Positions 42,549 to 52,735 of a DNA stretch of 64,000 nucleotides are shown one piece after another; positions within the stretch are counted from its first letter, which is position 1, and the number at the start of each line of letters is the position of its first letter. The stretch is from Isoptericola cucumis (lineage in GTDB: Bacteria; Actinomycetota; Actinomycetes; Actinomycetales; Cellulomonadaceae). Under the pieces are notes generated by a model. That model was not told the DNA's origin, made no database searches, and saw only the letters and a list, made by a program, of their open reading frames with translations. Position numbers and translations under genes: made by a program. The stretch lies in assembly GCF_014635665.1 (NCBI RefSeq), contig NZ_BMDG01000004.1, positions 348,349 through 412,348 of the forward strand, in the 5' to 3' direction.

Positions 42549-43369
42549 GCGCCGGGCCGGGCCAGCTCCCCGCCTACTTCGACGCGCCGCGCCCGCCCGA
42601 CGCCCGGCGCGGGGTGGCCGCGCTGGCCCACCGGGGCTTCGCGCGGCCCGGCGGCGTCGACGACGGCCTCGAGAACTCGATGGCGGCGTTCGCCGCGGCG
42701 GTCGACCTCGGCTACCGGTACGTCGAGACCGACGCCCACGGGACGGCCGACGGGGTCGCCGTCGCCCTGCACGACGAGTCGCTCGACCGCACCACCGACT
42801 CTCGGGGCCTGGTGGCCGACCTGCCCTGGTCGCAGGTGCGCCGGGCGCGGATCGGCGGCGTCGAGCCGGTGCCGGCCCTGGAGGACCTGCTGGGCGCGTG
42901 GCCGCACCTGCGGGTCAACGTCGACGTCAAGGGCGACAGCGGCGTGGCACCCGTGGCCGCGGCGATCGAGCGCACGGCCGCCCACGACCGGGTGTGCGTG
43001 ACGTCGTTCGACGTGCGCCGCCGCCGCGCGACCCTCGCGCACCTGACCCGGCCGGTCGCGACGTCCGCCGGCCGCGCCGAGGTCGCCGGCTTCCTGGCGG
43101 GGGCCCGCCTGCGTACCGACGCGCTCGCCCGGCGGGCGCTGCGGCACGCGCACGCCCTGCAGGTCCCGGTCCGCGACGGCCGCCTGACCGTGGTGGACGC
43201 GACCACGGTGGCCGCCGCGCACCGCGCCGGCCGCGCGGTGCACGTGTGGACCGTCAACGACCCGGACGAGATGCGTCGCCTCGTGGACCTCGGCGTCGAC
43301 GGCATCGTCACCGACCGCGCCGACCTGCTGCGCGACGTCCTGCGCGAGCGCCACCTCTGGCCCGCCTGA
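42545..43369 (+). CDS. Glycerophosphodiester phosphodiesterase
   Basis: 274 aa GDPD TIM barrel. Catalytic and metal residues appear in AHRGFARPG, ENSMAAF, YVETDAHGTADGVAVALHDE (Glu, Asp and second His) and NVDVKGD. The C-terminus shows VHVWTVNDPDEMRRLVDLGV. It hydrolyses glycerophosphodiesters to glycerol-3-phosphate and an alcohol. No signal peptide is present, so it acts in the cytoplasm. It converges on aroB with a 27-bp gap and no terminator hairpin. Confidence 0.94.
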   Translation: MSAGPGQLPAYFDAPRPPDARRGVAALAHRGFARPGGVDDGLENSMAAFAAAVDLGYRYVETDAHGTADGVAVALHDESLDRTTDSRGLVADLPWSQVRRARIGGVEPVPALEDLLGAWPHLRVNVDVKGDSGVAPVAAAIERTAAHDRVCVTSFDVRRRRATLAHLTRPVATSAGRAEVAGFLAGARLRTDALARRALRHAHALQVPVRDGRLTVVDATTVAAAHRAGRAVHVWTVNDPDEMRRLVDLGVDGIVTDRADLLRDVLRERHLWPA

Positions 43370-43396
43370 CGCCGCGGGTACGACGCAGGGTTCAGC

Positions 43397-44539
43397 TCAG
43401 AGGCCGAGCTGGACCTTCACCTCCGCGTTGCCCGTCGGGGGCTCCTTGGAGACCTCGGCATAGGCGGCGGCCAGCAGCGTCGGGTCCGGCCCCTCGAGCC
43501 GGGTCGGCCGGGCCACGTCGTCCAGGACGACGAAGCGCAGCAGGTCGCCGCGGGTCTTCTTGTCCCGGCGCATCGCCCCGAGGAGCTTGTCCCACCGGTC
43601 GCCGCGGTAGCTCGTCGGCAGGCCGAGGGACGTGAGGATCTCGCGGTGCCGGTCGACGACGGCGTCGTCGAGCTTGCCGCCGAGGCGCGCCAGCTCGGCC
43701 GCGAAGACCATCCCGACGGCGACCGCCGCGCCGTGGCGCCACTGGTACCGCTCCGTGAGCTCGATGGCGTGCCCGAGGGTGTGGCCGTAGTTGAGGATCT
43801 CCCGCAGGCCCTGCTCGGTGAGGTCCTCCCCGACCACCCGCGCCTTGACGCGCACCGACCGCTCGACCAGCTCCGCCAGGACCGCCCAGGTCTCGTCCGT
43901 GGCGTCCGGGCCCTTCCAGCCGCGCAGGTCGTCGGCGTGCGCCTCGACCAGCTCGAGGATGCGCTCGTCGGCGATGAAGCCCGTCTTGACGACCTCCGCC
44001 ATCCCGGCCACGAGGTCCCACCGGTCGAGGGACTCGAGCGCCGCCAGGTCGCACAGCACCCCGGCCGGCGGGTGGAACGCGCCCACGAGGTTCTTGCCCT
44101 CGGCGGTGTTGATGCCCGTCTTGCCGCCCACCGCGGCGTCCACCATCGCCAGCAGCGTGGTCGGCATGTGCACGACCCGCAGCCCGCGCAGCCAGGTCGC
44201 CGCCACGAAGCCGGCGAGGTCCGTGGTCGCGCCACCGCCCACCGACACGATCGCGTCGGAGCGGGTGAAGTCCGCCTGCCCGAGCACCTGCCAGCAGAAC
44301 GCGGCGACCTGGGCCGTCTTCTGCTCCTCGGCGTCCGGCAGCTCGACGACGAACGCCTCGTAGCCCTGCGCCACGAGGTCCTCGCGGACGGCCTCCCCCG
44401 TCGCGGACAGCGAGGCGGGGTGCATCACCAGCACCCGCCGCACCCCGGTGCCGAGCATCCCCGGCAGCTCACCGAGCAGGTGCCGCCCGATGACGACGTC
44501 GTACGGGGCGTCCCCGTTCACGGTCACGCGGACCGACAT
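43397..44539 (-). CDS. aroB: 3-dehydroquinate synthase
   Basis: 380 aa. Second shikimate-pathway step, NAD- and metal-dependent. Motifs: [47 protein letters not shown], and metal His residues in [11 protein letters not shown] and the [11 protein letters not shown] region. The start lies inside the 3' end of aroK (16-bp overlap) with AGGAGGT upstream. It is the last gene of aroC-aroK-aroB. Confidence 0.98.
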   Translation of the reverse strand: MSVRVTVNGDAPYDVVIGRHLLGELPGMLGTGVRRVLVMHPASLSATGEAVREDLVAQGYEAFVVELPDAEEQKTAQVAAFCWQVLGQADFTRSDAIVSVGGGATTDLAGFVAATWLRGLRVVHMPTTLLAMVDAAVGGKTGINTAEGKNLVGAFHPPAGVLCDLAALESLDRWDLVAGMAEVVKTGFIADERILELVEAHADDLRGWKGPDATDETWAVLAELVERSVRVKARVVGEDLTEQGLREILNYGHTLGHAIELTERYQWRHGAAVAVGMVFAAELARLGGKLDDAVVDRHREILTSLGLPTSYRGDRWDKLLGAMRRDKKTRGDLLRFVVLDDVARPTRLEGPDPTLLAAAYAEVSKEPPTGNAEVKVQLGL

Positions 44540-45075
44540 GCCTCGACCTCCTGTGCCACGTTCTTCGCGACCTCGTGCGGGTCGCGCTCGTCGGAGACCA
44601 CGTGGACCGTGGCCAGCCGTTCGTAGGTGGGGCGGCGCTGCTTCATCAGCTCCGCCCAGCGGGCGCGCGGGTTGCCCACCAGCAGCGGGCGCGCCTGGTT
44701 GAAGCCGACGCGCGGGGCGGCGACGGCGAGGGACACGTCGAGGAAGACGACGACGCCCCCGCCCGCCGCGTAGCCCTCGAGCGCCCGCTGCGTGTGCGCG
44801 TCCATCACGGCGCCGCCCCCGAGGGCGAGCACGCCCGGGTGGGAGGCGAGCGCCGACGTCACGGCCTCGCGCTCCAGCTCGCGGAAGCGCGGCTCGCCGT
44901 CGTCGACGAAGATCTCGGGCACGGACTTGCCGGCCGTCGCCTCCACGTCGGAGTCGGTGTCCCGGAAACCGACGCTCCAGCGTCGCGCGAGCAGCGTGCC
45001 GATCGTCGTCTTGCCGCTGCCGGGCGGGCCGATCAGCACCGCCGCCGGGCCCGGGCCGGGCAGGCCCCCGCTCAT
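44524..45075 (-). CDS. aroK: Shikimate kinase
   Basis: 183 aa. P-loop [16 protein letters not shown], shikimate-binding [22 protein letters not shown] and LALGGGAVM, and lid region [17 protein letters not shown]. It phosphorylates shikimate with ATP. It overlaps aroC by 4 nt and aroB by 16 nt, the strongest coupling in the shikimate set. Confidence 0.98.
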   Translation of the reverse strand: MSGGLPGPGPAAVLIGPPGSGKTTIGTLLARRWSVGFRDTDSDVEATAGKSVPEIFVDDGEPRFRELEREAVTSALASHPGVLALGGGAVMDAHTQRALEGYAAGGGVVVFLDVSLAVAAPRVGFNQARPLLVGNPRARWAELMKQRRPTYERLATVHVVSDERDPHEVAKNVAQEVEACRSA

Positions 45076-46289
45076 CGCAGGAGCTCGGGGATCGACGCCA
45101 GGTAGGCGTCGGCGTTGCGCCGCACCTCGGCGACCGAGTCGCCGCCGAACTTCTCCACCGCCGCCTGCGCGAGCTCCAGGGCGATCATCGCCTCCGCGAC
45201 GACGGCCGCGGGCGGCACCGCGCACACGTCCGAGCGCTGGTGGTGCGCCGTGACGGCCTCACCCGTGGCGACGTCGACGGTGGCCAGGGCGCGCGGCACG
45301 GTGGAGATGGGCTTCATCGCGGCCCGCACGCGCACGACCTCGCCGTTGGACATGCCGCCCTCGATGCCGCCGGCGCGGTTGGAGCGGCGCTCGATGCGCC
45401 CGTCCGGACCGCGCTCGATCTCGTCGTGGGCGGCCGAGCCCCGGCGGCGCGCGGTGCGGAAGCCGTCCCCGACCTCGACACCCTTGATCGCCTGGATGCC
45501 CATCAGCGCGGCGGCGAGGCGGGCGTCGAGACGTCGGTCGCCCTGCACGTAGGAGCCGAGGCCGGACGGCACGCCGTAGGCCAGCACCTCGACCACGCCG
45601 CCCAGGGTGTCACCGGCCTTGCGGCACTCGTCGATCTCGGCGACCATCGCCGCGCTCGTGGTGGCGTCGAAGCAGCGCACGGGGTCGGCGTCCAGCGCCG
45701 CCACGTCATCAGGGGCCGGGAGGTCGGCCCCCAGGGGTGCCTCGACCGGACCGATCGCGACGACGTGCGACACGAGCCGCACGCCCAGCGCCTGCTCGAG
45801 GAACTTCGCGGCGACGACGCCGAGGGCCACCCGGGTGGCCGTCTCGCGCGCCGAGGCCCGCTCCAGCACGGGCCGGGCGTCGTCGAAACCGTACTTGCGC
45901 ATCCCGACCAGGTCGGCGTGGCCGGGACGGGGCCGCGTCAGCGGGCGGTTGCGCGCGATCTCCCGCTCGTCGCCGGTGCCGGCGTCCACCAGGAGGGCGT
46001 CGCGGGGCACCGGGTCGGGCGACATCACCTCGGTCCACTTGGGCCACTCGGTGTTGCCGATCTCGAACGCCAGCGGCCCGCCCTGCGTCACGCCGTGCCG
46101 CAGACCGCCGAGCACGCGCACCGCGTCCTGCTCGAACTTCATGCGTGCACCGCGCCCGTAGCCCAGGCGCCGCCGGGCCAGCGCCGCCTGGAGGTCGGCG
46201 GTGACGAGCTCCACCCCGGCGGGCAGACCCTCCATCACCCCCACCAGCGACGGACCGTGCGACTCCCCCGACGTCATCCAGCGCAGCAT
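45072..46289 (-). CDS. aroC: Chorismate synthase
   Basis: 405 aa. FMN-dependent last common step of aromatic synthesis. It begins [57 protein letters not shown] and [15 protein letters not shown] follow. All family signatures are present and the length is normal. A 61-bp gap precedes it after aroE. Confidence 0.98.
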   Translation of the reverse strand: MLRWMTSGESHGPSLVGVMEGLPAGVELVTADLQAALARRRLGYGRGARMKFEQDAVRVLGGLRHGVTQGGPLAFEIGNTEWPKWTEVMSPDPVPRDALLVDAGTGDEREIARNRPLTRPRPGHADLVGMRKYGFDDARPVLERASARETATRVALGVVAAKFLEQALGVRLVSHVVAIGPVEAPLGADLPAPDDVAALDADPVRCFDATTSAAMVAEIDECRKAGDTLGGVVEVLAYGVPSGLGSYVQGDRRLDARLAAALMGIQAIKGVEVGDGFRTARRRGSAAHDEIERGPDGRIERRSNRAGGIEGGMSNGEVVRVRAAMKPISTVPRALATVDVATGEAVTAHHQRSDVCAVPPAAVVAEAMIALELAQAAVEKFGGDSVAEVRRNADAYLASIPELLR

Positions 46290-46350
46290 GGCTCCGATTC
46301 TTCCACGCGCGAGAGGCGCGCCCGACCGGCGATCACGGTGCGGGACGGCG

Positions 46351-47235
46351 TCAGCCCGCGGCCGGGGCGCCGAGCACGGCTCCCAGGGCGGCGTCCATCG
46401 CCGCGAGAGGGGCCGGGCGCCCCGTAATGAGCCGGACCTGCTCCACGGCCTGGTGCAGGAGCATCCGCTCCCCGCCGACGGTCGTGCCGCCGGCAGCGGC
46501 CCACGCCGACTGCAGGGCCGTGGGACGCGGGTCGTAGACGACGTCGAGCAGGACCCCCGACGGCGTCGCGCCGTGGGCCGCGACCGCCGCCGCCACCGGG
46601 TCGGCCGCATACGCCGGCATGGTCGAGACCACGACGTCCGCCTCCCGCAGCGCCGCGAGGGACGCGGTCGCGTCCAGCACCTCGAAGTGCGGCGTCACGC
46701 CCATCCGGGCGGCCGCCTCCTGCAGCGGGCCGGTGCGTCCCAGCGAGCGGACCAGCACCCGCGGCGACGTGCACCCCAGCTCGCCGAGCGCGGCGAGCGT
46801 GGACGCCGCGGTCGCGCCACCGCCCAGGACGACGGCGCTGCCGGCCACGGCGCCCGCGCCACGCCCCTGCGCGGCCAGGCCCTCGCGGAGAGCCGCGACC
46901 AGGCCGTACACGTCCGTGTTGGTGCCGGTGAGCGTCACGCCGCACCGGGCCGGCGCCACGAGCACCGTGTTCACGGCGCCGACGACGACCGCCAGCGGGT
47001 CGACGTGGTCGACCAGCGGCATGATCGCCTGCTTGAGCGGCATCGTCAGGCTCAGCCCTGCCCAGCCCAGGTCGAGTTCGCGGACCAGCCCCGGCAGGTC
47101 GTCGATCGTCGTGTCGATCGAGGAGTACGTCCAGCCGTCCAGCCCGAGCGCCTCGTACGCGGCGGTGTGGAGCACGGGCGACAGCGAGTGCGCAACCGGG
47201 TGCCCCAGCACCGCGGCCCGACGTGCGGCGGCCAT
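46351..47235 (-). CDS. aroE: Shikimate dehydrogenase
   Basis: 294 aa. Shikimate-binding [14 protein letters not shown] and the catalytic Lys in [10 protein letters not shown], where most AroE have PHK or PFK. It has NTDVYGLV and the NADP glycine motif [16 protein letters not shown]. It starts 1 bp after the mltG stop and precedes aroC, grouping all shikimate genes except aroQ in this arm. Confidence 0.95.
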   Translation of the reverse strand: MAAARRAAVLGHPVAHSLSPVLHTAAYEALGLDGWTYSSIDTTIDDLPGLVRELDLGWAGLSLTMPLKQAIMPLVDHVDPLAVVVGAVNTVLVAPARCGVTLTGTNTDVYGLVAALREGLAAQGRGAGAVAGSAVVLGGGATAASTLAALGELGCTSPRVLVRSLGRTGPLQEAAARMGVTPHFEVLDATASLAALREADVVVSTMPAYAADPVAAAVAAHGATPSGVLLDVVYDPRPTALQSAWAAAGGTTVGGERMLLHQAVEQVRLITGRPAPLAAMDAALGAVLGAPAAG

Positions 47236-47236
47236 A

Positions 47237-48382
47237 TCAGCTGTTCTCCGCCGCCCACGCCTGGTACTCGGACTTGAACTGCTCGAACTCGCTGTAGCTG
47301 TCCGTGAACTTCGTCTCCCCGGTGTCGAGGTTGACGGTCACGTACCACATCCACTCGCCCTGCGGCGGGGAGATCACTGCCTCCACCGAAGCAGTGCCGG
47401 GGTTGCTGATCGGCGTCGGGGGCAGCCCGATCTGCTCGCGCGAGGCGTACGGGAACTCGGAGTCGTTGAACTCGTCGACCGTGATCTGATCCGCCGGCTT
47501 GCCCCGGCCGTAGGCGTCGATGGCGTCCATACCCAGCGGAGACCCTCGGTCGAGCCGGTTCTGGATCACGCGGGCGACCTCGCCCTGGTAGCCGTCGGGT
47601 GCTTCCTTCTCGACGATGGACGCCTTAGTCAGGGTGTCGTGCCACGCGTCCTTCGGGACCCCGAGGTCGGAGAGCTCGGTCTTCGTCTGCTCGACCATCT
47701 TCGTGAGGAGGGACGTCGCGTCGTCGCCCGGCTGCACCGTATAGGTCTTCGGGAAGAGCCAGCCCTCGGCGTTGCCCCCGGCCTGCTTCGGCAGCCCGAA
47801 CGAGTTGGGCTTCTTCAGCGCCGCCTGCAGGTCCTCGGCCGGGATCGTCGTGACGGACCCGACGCGCTCGACGATCTGGTCGACCGAGTAGCCCTCCGGG
47901 ATGGTGACGTCCGTCTGGATCTTCTCGTTCTTGACGAGGGCGGCGACGGCGTCCGACGCCTTCATCTGCGTCAGCAGCTGGTAGGTGCCCGGCTGGATGC
48001 CCGCCGCTGCGGGGTTGGCGCCGAAGGCCTCGTTGAAGGCAGCCGTGCTGGCGACCACGTCCGCCTCGACGAGCGCGGCACCCATCTGCGCGCCGGTGGC
48101 GCCCTCGGGGATCTCCACCTCGACGGGCGCGTCGCCCGGGCCCGGGTAGTCCTCCGCCTGCGAGCCGATGAAGGGCAGGTCGCCGACCATGTCATCCAGG
48201 CGGTCCCACAGCAGGTAGCCGCCCGCGCCCACGACGCCCAGCACCACCACCAGCACCACGGCGGTGCGCTGCTGCCGCCGCCGCCGGCGCTTGGCCGCGG
48301 CTCGCTTGGTCGCCGCAGAACGGCGCCGCGTGGGTGGTGCGGCGGCCTGCTGCTGGGCCTGGTGCTCGAAGAGGTCCGTCAC
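47237..48382 (-). CDS. mltG: Endolytic peptidoglycan transglycosylase MltG
   Basis: 381 aa. A basic cytoplasmic N-terminus (RRRSAATKRAAAKRRRRRQQ), one membrane helix (about 40-58), then LysM-like and YceG domains. The catalytic Glu is in LTKASIVEKEAP, and the C-terminal LPPTPISNPG motif is conserved. It cleaves nascent glycan strands and sets their length. It belongs to the conserved run alaS-ruvX-mltG-aroE. Confidence 0.96.
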   Translation of the reverse strand: MTDLFEHQAQQQAAAPPTRRRSAATKRAAAKRRRRRQQRTAVVLVVVLGVVGAGGYLLWDRLDDMVGDLPFIGSQAEDYPGPGDAPVEVEIPEGATGAQMGAALVEADVVASTAAFNEAFGANPAAAGIQPGTYQLLTQMKASDAVAALVKNEKIQTDVTIPEGYSVDQIVERVGSVTTIPAEDLQAALKKPNSFGLPKQAGGNAEGWLFPKTYTVQPGDDATSLLTKMVEQTKTELSDLGVPKDAWHDTLTKASIVEKEAPDGYQGEVARVIQNRLDRGSPLGMDAIDAYGRGKPADQITVDEFNDSEFPYASREQIGLPPTPISNPGTASVEAVISPPQGEWMWYVTVNLDTGETKFTDSYSEFEQFKSEYQAWAAENS

Positions 48383-48443
48383 GCCGGGGTCTTCCTTGTG
48401 CGAGAGCCGGAGATGGTCAGGTGCTGGTCGGGTGCCGCGACGC

Positions 48444-48992
48444 TCACGCGTCCGCGGCCTGCGCGTCGACGTGCTCGCCGGCTCGCGTGCCCGCTGCCCG
48501 CTCCGCGTCGAGTGCAGATTGCAGAATGATAACGGCTGCGGCCTGGTCGATCACGGACCGGTGCTTTTTCGTCTTCCGGCCCGCCTGGCGCAGCTGCGCG
48601 TGCGCGGACACGGTCGTCATGCGCTCGTCCACGAGGCGGACCTCGACGGGCGCGACGGCCGCGGCCAGCCGGCCCGCGAACTCGCGCGCGTCCGCCGTCG
48701 CCGCGCCCTCCGCCCCGGACAGGTGCCGGGGCAGCCCGACGTAGACGACGGCGGCGAACCGGTCGGCCACCTCGGCCGCGATGCGCGCGACGTCGGAGGT
48801 CACGACCGGGACTCCGTCGGCCCCTGCCGGGACCTCGAGGACGCGCGCGACCGTCTCCACGGGCGTGGCCACGAGGCCGTCGGGGTCGCTGCCCGCCAGG
48901 CCGACGCGGGCCTTGCCCACGTCGACCCCGAGGCGGGCGCCCCGCGGCAGGGACCGGTGCTCGTCAGGCTCGGCCATCGAGGACGCCGTCAC
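48444..48992 (-). CDS. ruvX: Holliday-junction resolvase-like protein RuvX/YqgF
   Basis: 182 aa. RNase H-like fold: LGVDVGKARVGLAGSDPDG, VVYVGLPRHLSG, VRLVDERMTTVSAHAQLR and HRSVIDQAAAVIILQSALD. In other bacteria this family is implicated in pre-16S rRNA processing. GTG 48992 gives a GTGA overlap with the alaS stop, the pattern used throughout the region; ATG 48977 is an alternative. Confidence 0.93.
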   Translation of the reverse strand: MTASSMAEPDEHRSLPRGARLGVDVGKARVGLAGSDPDGLVATPVETVARVLEVPAGADGVPVVTSDVARIAAEVADRFAAVVYVGLPRHLSGAEGAATADAREFAGRLAAAVAPVEVRLVDERMTTVSAHAQLRQAGRKTKKHRSVIDQAAAVIILQSALDAERAAGTRAGEHVDAQAADA

Positions 48993-51691
48993 GCCCCGGC
49001 GAGGGCGGACGACACGCCGTCGGCCACGCCCGCCAGCGCCGCGGGCAGCGCGGACGCGTCCGTGCCGCCGCCCTGGGCGAGGTCGGGCTTGCCGCCGCCA
49101 CCGCCGCCGAGGGCCTTCGCGGCGGTCTTGACGAAGTCGCCGGCCCGCAGCCCGGCGTCCCGCGCGCCCGCGTTCGTGGCGACCACCACGAGCGGACGGC
49201 CGCCCGCGAGGCCGCCGACCGCCACGACCACCGGCTCGGCCTCGCCGAGGCGGCCGCGCACGTCGAGCGCGAGGGCGCGCAGGTCGTCCGCGGAGGCGAC
49301 CTCGCCCGCGTCGTGCGTGACGACCCGGGCGCCACCGATCCGGGGCGCCTGCGCCGCGAGCTCCCCCGCGGCGGCGAGCAGGTTCGCCTGGCGCATGCCG
49401 GCGAGCTCCTTCTCGGTCTCCTTCAGGCGGGACAGGAGCGAGCCGACCCGGTCGGTGAGCTCGTCGGGCCGGGCGCCGAGCAGGCCGGTGAGCTGGCCGA
49501 CGAGCGCGTGCTCCTTGGCCTGGAAACCGTACGCGCCGTCGCCGACGAGGGCGTCCACGCGCCGCACCCCGGAACCGATCGACGCCTCGCCGAGGAGCGC
49601 GACGCGGCCGACCTCGCCCGTCGCCCTCACGTGGGTGCCGCCGCACAGCTCGCGCGACCAGTCGCCCCCGATCGAGACGACGCGCACGCGGTCGCCGTAC
49701 TTCTCGCCGAAGAGCGCCATCGCGCCCAGCTCGCGCGCCTGCGCGAGGGACATCACGTCGTCCGTGACCTCGAGGTTCTCCACGAGGCGCTGGTTGACGC
49801 GCTCCTCGATGTCGCCCAGTGCCGAGGAGTCGACGGCCGTCGGCGAGCGGAAGTCGAAGCGCACCCGGCTCGGGGCGTTCTCCGAGCCCGCCTGCGTGCG
49901 GTCCGGCCCGACCATCTCGTGCAGCGCCTTGTGGATCATGTGCGTGGCCGAGTGGGCCCGGCTGATCGCGACCCGGCGGTCGACGTCGATCGTCGCGGTG
50001 CCGGGGTCGCCGAGCGCCACGGCCCCCTCGGTGAGGCGACCCCGGTGCACGGTCAGGCCCGCGACCGGGCGCTGCACGTCGTCGACCTCGATGGTGGCGC
50101 CGCCGTCGAGCACGATCGTGCCCTGGTCGGCGAGCTGACCGCCCGCCTCGGCGTAGAACGGGGTCTTGTCGAGCACGACCTCGACCTCCGCCGGCGCGGT
50201 GGCGGCCGGGGCCGGCACGCCGTCGACCAGGAGACCCACGACCGACACGGCCGCCTCGCGGTCGGTGTAGCCGAGGAACTCGACGGGCGTCACCAGGTCC
50301 TTCGACAGCGACTCGTACGCGCGCAGGTCGGCGTGCCCGGTCTTCTTGGCCAGGGCGTCGGCCCGGGCGCGCTGCTTCTGCGTCGCCATGAGGTCGCGGA
50401 AGGCCTTCTCGTCGACCTGCACGCCCTGCTCGGCGGCCATCTCGAGGGTGAGGTCGATCGGGAAGCCGTACGTGTCGTGCAGCTGGAACGCCTCCGCGCC
50501 GCCGAGCACGGGGGTGCCCCCGGTGCTGCCGGCCTTGGCGCGGCTCACGGCCGTGTCGAGGATGGTGGTGCCGGCCGCCAGGGTGCGCCGGAACGCGTCC
50601 TCCTCGGCGTAGGCGACGTCGCTGATGCGCGTGAAGTCGGTCTCGAGCTCGGGATAGGAGGCCTTCATGGCGTCCTTGGAGACGGGCAGCAGGTCGGGCA
50701 GCGCCACCCCGTCGACGCCCAGCAGGCGCGCGGCGCGCACGCCCCGGCGGATCAGGCGGCGCAGCACGTAGCCGCGGCCCTCGTTCGACGGCCGCACGCC
50801 GTCCCCGATGACCATGAGCGACGAGCGCACGTGGTCGGCGACCACGCGCATGCGCACGTCGTCCTCGGCCGAGCCGGCGCCGTACCGCTTGCCCGTCATC
50901 TCCTCGAGGCGGGAGATGACCGGGAAGACCTCGTCGATCTCGAAGAGGTTCTCCTTGCCCTGCAGGAGGTAGGCGATGCGCTCCAGCCCCGCGCCGGTGT
51001 CGATGCTCTTGTGGTCGAGCTCGCCCAGCAGCGGGTAGTCCTTGCCCTGCCCCTCGCCGCGCACGAACTGGTCGAAGACGAGGTTCCAGATCTCGAGGTA
51101 GCGGTCGCCGCCGGGGTCGACGTTCCCGCCCACGGCCTCCGGGCCGTAGGCCGGGCCGCGGTCGTAGTGCCACTCGGCGCACGGGCCGGCCGGGCCGGGC
51201 CGGCCGGTGTCCCAGAAGTTCTCCTCGCGCGGCAGGCGCACGATGTGCTTCGGGTCGAGCCCGACACCCTTCGTCAGGGCGTCGAACGCCTCGTCGTCCT
51301 GCTCCCAGACCGTCACCCAGAGGCGGTCGCCGTCGAAGCCGTAGCCGCCCTTGCCCTGGTCGGTGGTGAGGAGCTCCCAGGCGAAGTCGATGGCCTCGCG
51401 CTTGAAGTAGTCGCCGAACGAGAAGTTGCCGTTCATCTGGAAGAACGTGCCGTGCCGCGTGGTGCGCCCGACGTTCTCGATGTCGTTGGTGCGGATGCAC
51501 TTCTGCACGCTCGCGGCGCGCGGCCACGGCGCGGTCTCCGTGCCGAGGATGTACGGGATGAAGGGCACCATGCCCGCGATCGTGAACAGGATCGACGGGT
51601 CGGGCGAGACCAGCGGGACGCTGGGCACGATCTCGTGCCCCTTCGACCCGAAGTAGTCGAGCCAACGCTGACGGATCTCGGCGGTACGCAT
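48989..51691 (-). CDS. alaS: Alanyl-tRNA synthetase
   Basis: 900 aa. Class II catalytic core (MRTAEIRQRWLDYFGSKGHE, TAPWPRAASVQKCIRTND, HGTFFQMNGNFSFGDYFK), tRNA-recognition domain, and editing domain with zinc-ligand HSATHMIHKAL and CGGTH. A C-Ala domain with a polyglycine run ends the protein. ATG 51691 follows GAAGGA. It precedes ruvX-mltG. Confidence 0.98.
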   Translation of the reverse strand: MRTAEIRQRWLDYFGSKGHEIVPSVPLVSPDPSILFTIAGMVPFIPYILGTETAPWPRAASVQKCIRTNDIENVGRTTRHGTFFQMNGNFSFGDYFKREAIDFAWELLTTDQGKGGYGFDGDRLWVTVWEQDDEAFDALTKGVGLDPKHIVRLPREENFWDTGRPGPAGPCAEWHYDRGPAYGPEAVGGNVDPGGDRYLEIWNLVFDQFVRGEGQGKDYPLLGELDHKSIDTGAGLERIAYLLQGKENLFEIDEVFPVISRLEEMTGKRYGAGSAEDDVRMRVVADHVRSSLMVIGDGVRPSNEGRGYVLRRLIRRGVRAARLLGVDGVALPDLLPVSKDAMKASYPELETDFTRISDVAYAEEDAFRRTLAAGTTILDTAVSRAKAGSTGGTPVLGGAEAFQLHDTYGFPIDLTLEMAAEQGVQVDEKAFRDLMATQKQRARADALAKKTGHADLRAYESLSKDLVTPVEFLGYTDREAAVSVVGLLVDGVPAPAATAPAEVEVVLDKTPFYAEAGGQLADQGTIVLDGGATIEVDDVQRPVAGLTVHRGRLTEGAVALGDPGTATIDVDRRVAISRAHSATHMIHKALHEMVGPDRTQAGSENAPSRVRFDFRSPTAVDSSALGDIEERVNQRLVENLEVTDDVMSLAQARELGAMALFGEKYGDRVRVVSIGGDWSRELCGGTHVRATGEVGRVALLGEASIGSGVRRVDALVGDGAYGFQAKEHALVGQLTGLLGARPDELTDRVGSLLSRLKETEKELAGMRQANLLAAAGELAAQAPRIGGARVVTHDAGEVASADDLRALALDVRGRLGEAEPVVVAVGGLAGGRPLVVVATNAGARDAGLRAGDFVKTAAKALGGGGGGKPDLAQGGGTDASALPAALAGVADGVSSALAGA

Positions 51692-51787
51692 GGTGTCCTT
51701 CGGGGGTGTGACGGCAGGGGTGGGGCGGGGCCGGCGACGGCCTGCGCCCATTCTCCCGCCTGCCGGGAGGTGGTCAGAACGGAATTG

Positions 51788-52180
51788 TCAGAACGAGTAG
51801 CCGAGGTCGGCCTCGTCGGCCTCGATCTGCGCCGTGGGGTCGACGGCGTCGTCGGGGCGCGCCGCGTGCCTCGCGCGGGCACCGCGGTCGCCGCGCAGGT
51901 CACCCGGACGCAGCCCGCTGGCGCGCACGTCCGCCGGGTCGGGCTGGCCGTCGGCGAGCAGCGCCGCCGTGAGCTCGGACTCGCGCCGCTCGCGCGCCCG
52001 GGCGAACTCGTCGCGGAACGCGCCGACGAAGGTCTCGGCCCGCCGGCCGGCGTCCTGCGCCGCCTTCTCGGCCCGCTCGACGACGGCCTCGGGCGCGTAC
52101 CGGGCGGCCACCTGGCGGCCCTTGCGGACCACGACGACGGTCACGGCCACGCCGACGCCCACCCAGAACAGCCGGCGCAT
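51788..52180 (-). CDS. Small membrane-anchored protein of the alaS operon
   Basis: 130 aa. One N-terminal helix (about 4-18, LFWVGVGVAVTVVVV), then a basic, helical, probably coiled-coil region (about 20-75) and a charged tail. No known domain. Its start shares a base with the DUF948 stop (TGATG). Similar small proteins occur before alaS in other actinobacteria; function unknown. Confidence 0.8.
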   Translation of the reverse strand: MRRLFWVGVGVAVTVVVVRKGRQVAARYAPEAVVERAEKAAQDAGRRAETFVGAFRDEFARARERRESELTAALLADGQPDPADVRASGLRPGDLRGDRGARARHAARPDDAVDPTAQIEADEADLGYSF

Positions 52181-52575
52181 CAGCGTGCCGCCCCGGCGTC
52201 CGGGCCGCCGGCGGTGCGGCGCGCCTTGCGGGACGCGCCCGCGAACGCCTGCCGCACGCCGTAGGAGAACGCGGCGACCTTCACCAGCGGACGGCCCAGC
52301 GTCGCCGCGTACAGGCCGGTGAGGGCCGACACGTTCTCGCTGACCTGCGCGGCGGCGGTCGTGATCGTGTCGACCTTGACGAGCTGGTCGTTCGTCGACG
52401 ACACGGTGGTGGCCGCCTCGTCGAGGATCGGCACCGAGTGCTCGGTGACCTCGCGGATGCTGCGGGTCGCCTCGTCGAAGACGCGGCCCAGCTTCACCAG
52501 CGGCACCGCCAGCAGGCCCACGAGCAGCACGAATGCGACGGCCGCGATGAGCCCGGCCACGTCACCCACGGACAT
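52180..52575 (-). CDS. DUF948-family membrane protein
   Basis: 131 aa. One N-terminal membrane helix (about 6-26, AGLIAAVAFVLLVGLLAVPL) followed by an amphipathic helical region (DEATRSIREVTEHSVPILDE) typical of DUF948. The family is linked to general stress and envelope proteins in Firmicutes; the role here is unknown. A good AGGAG precedes the ATG. Confidence 0.88.
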   Translation of the reverse strand: MSVGDVAGLIAAVAFVLLVGLLAVPLVKLGRVFDEATRSIREVTEHSVPILDEAATTVSSTNDQLVKVDTITTAAAQVSENVSALTGLYAATLGRPLVKVAAFSYGVRQAFAGASRKARRTAGGPDAGAAR

Positions 52576-52670
52576 CAGTTCTCTCCTCGCACCGGGGACC
52601 GAAAGACGGTCGTCACCCTATCCTCACCGTGGCCCGCCCCGGTCGGGGGACACGACGGTCCCCCCGACGA

Positions 52671-52711
52671 CGGACGCCCCGCCTCCCGCGCTGCGGGTGA
52701 CGGGGCGTCCG
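52671..52711 (-). terminator. rpsD terminator, two-level stem
   Basis: The outer 11-bp perfect stem (52671-52681 with 52701-52711) encloses an inner 5-bp stem (52685-52689 with 52693-52697). It lies 25 nt after the rpsD stop. Confidence 0.75.
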
Positions 52712-52735
52712 GGCGGGCGTCCTGAACGACTCAGG

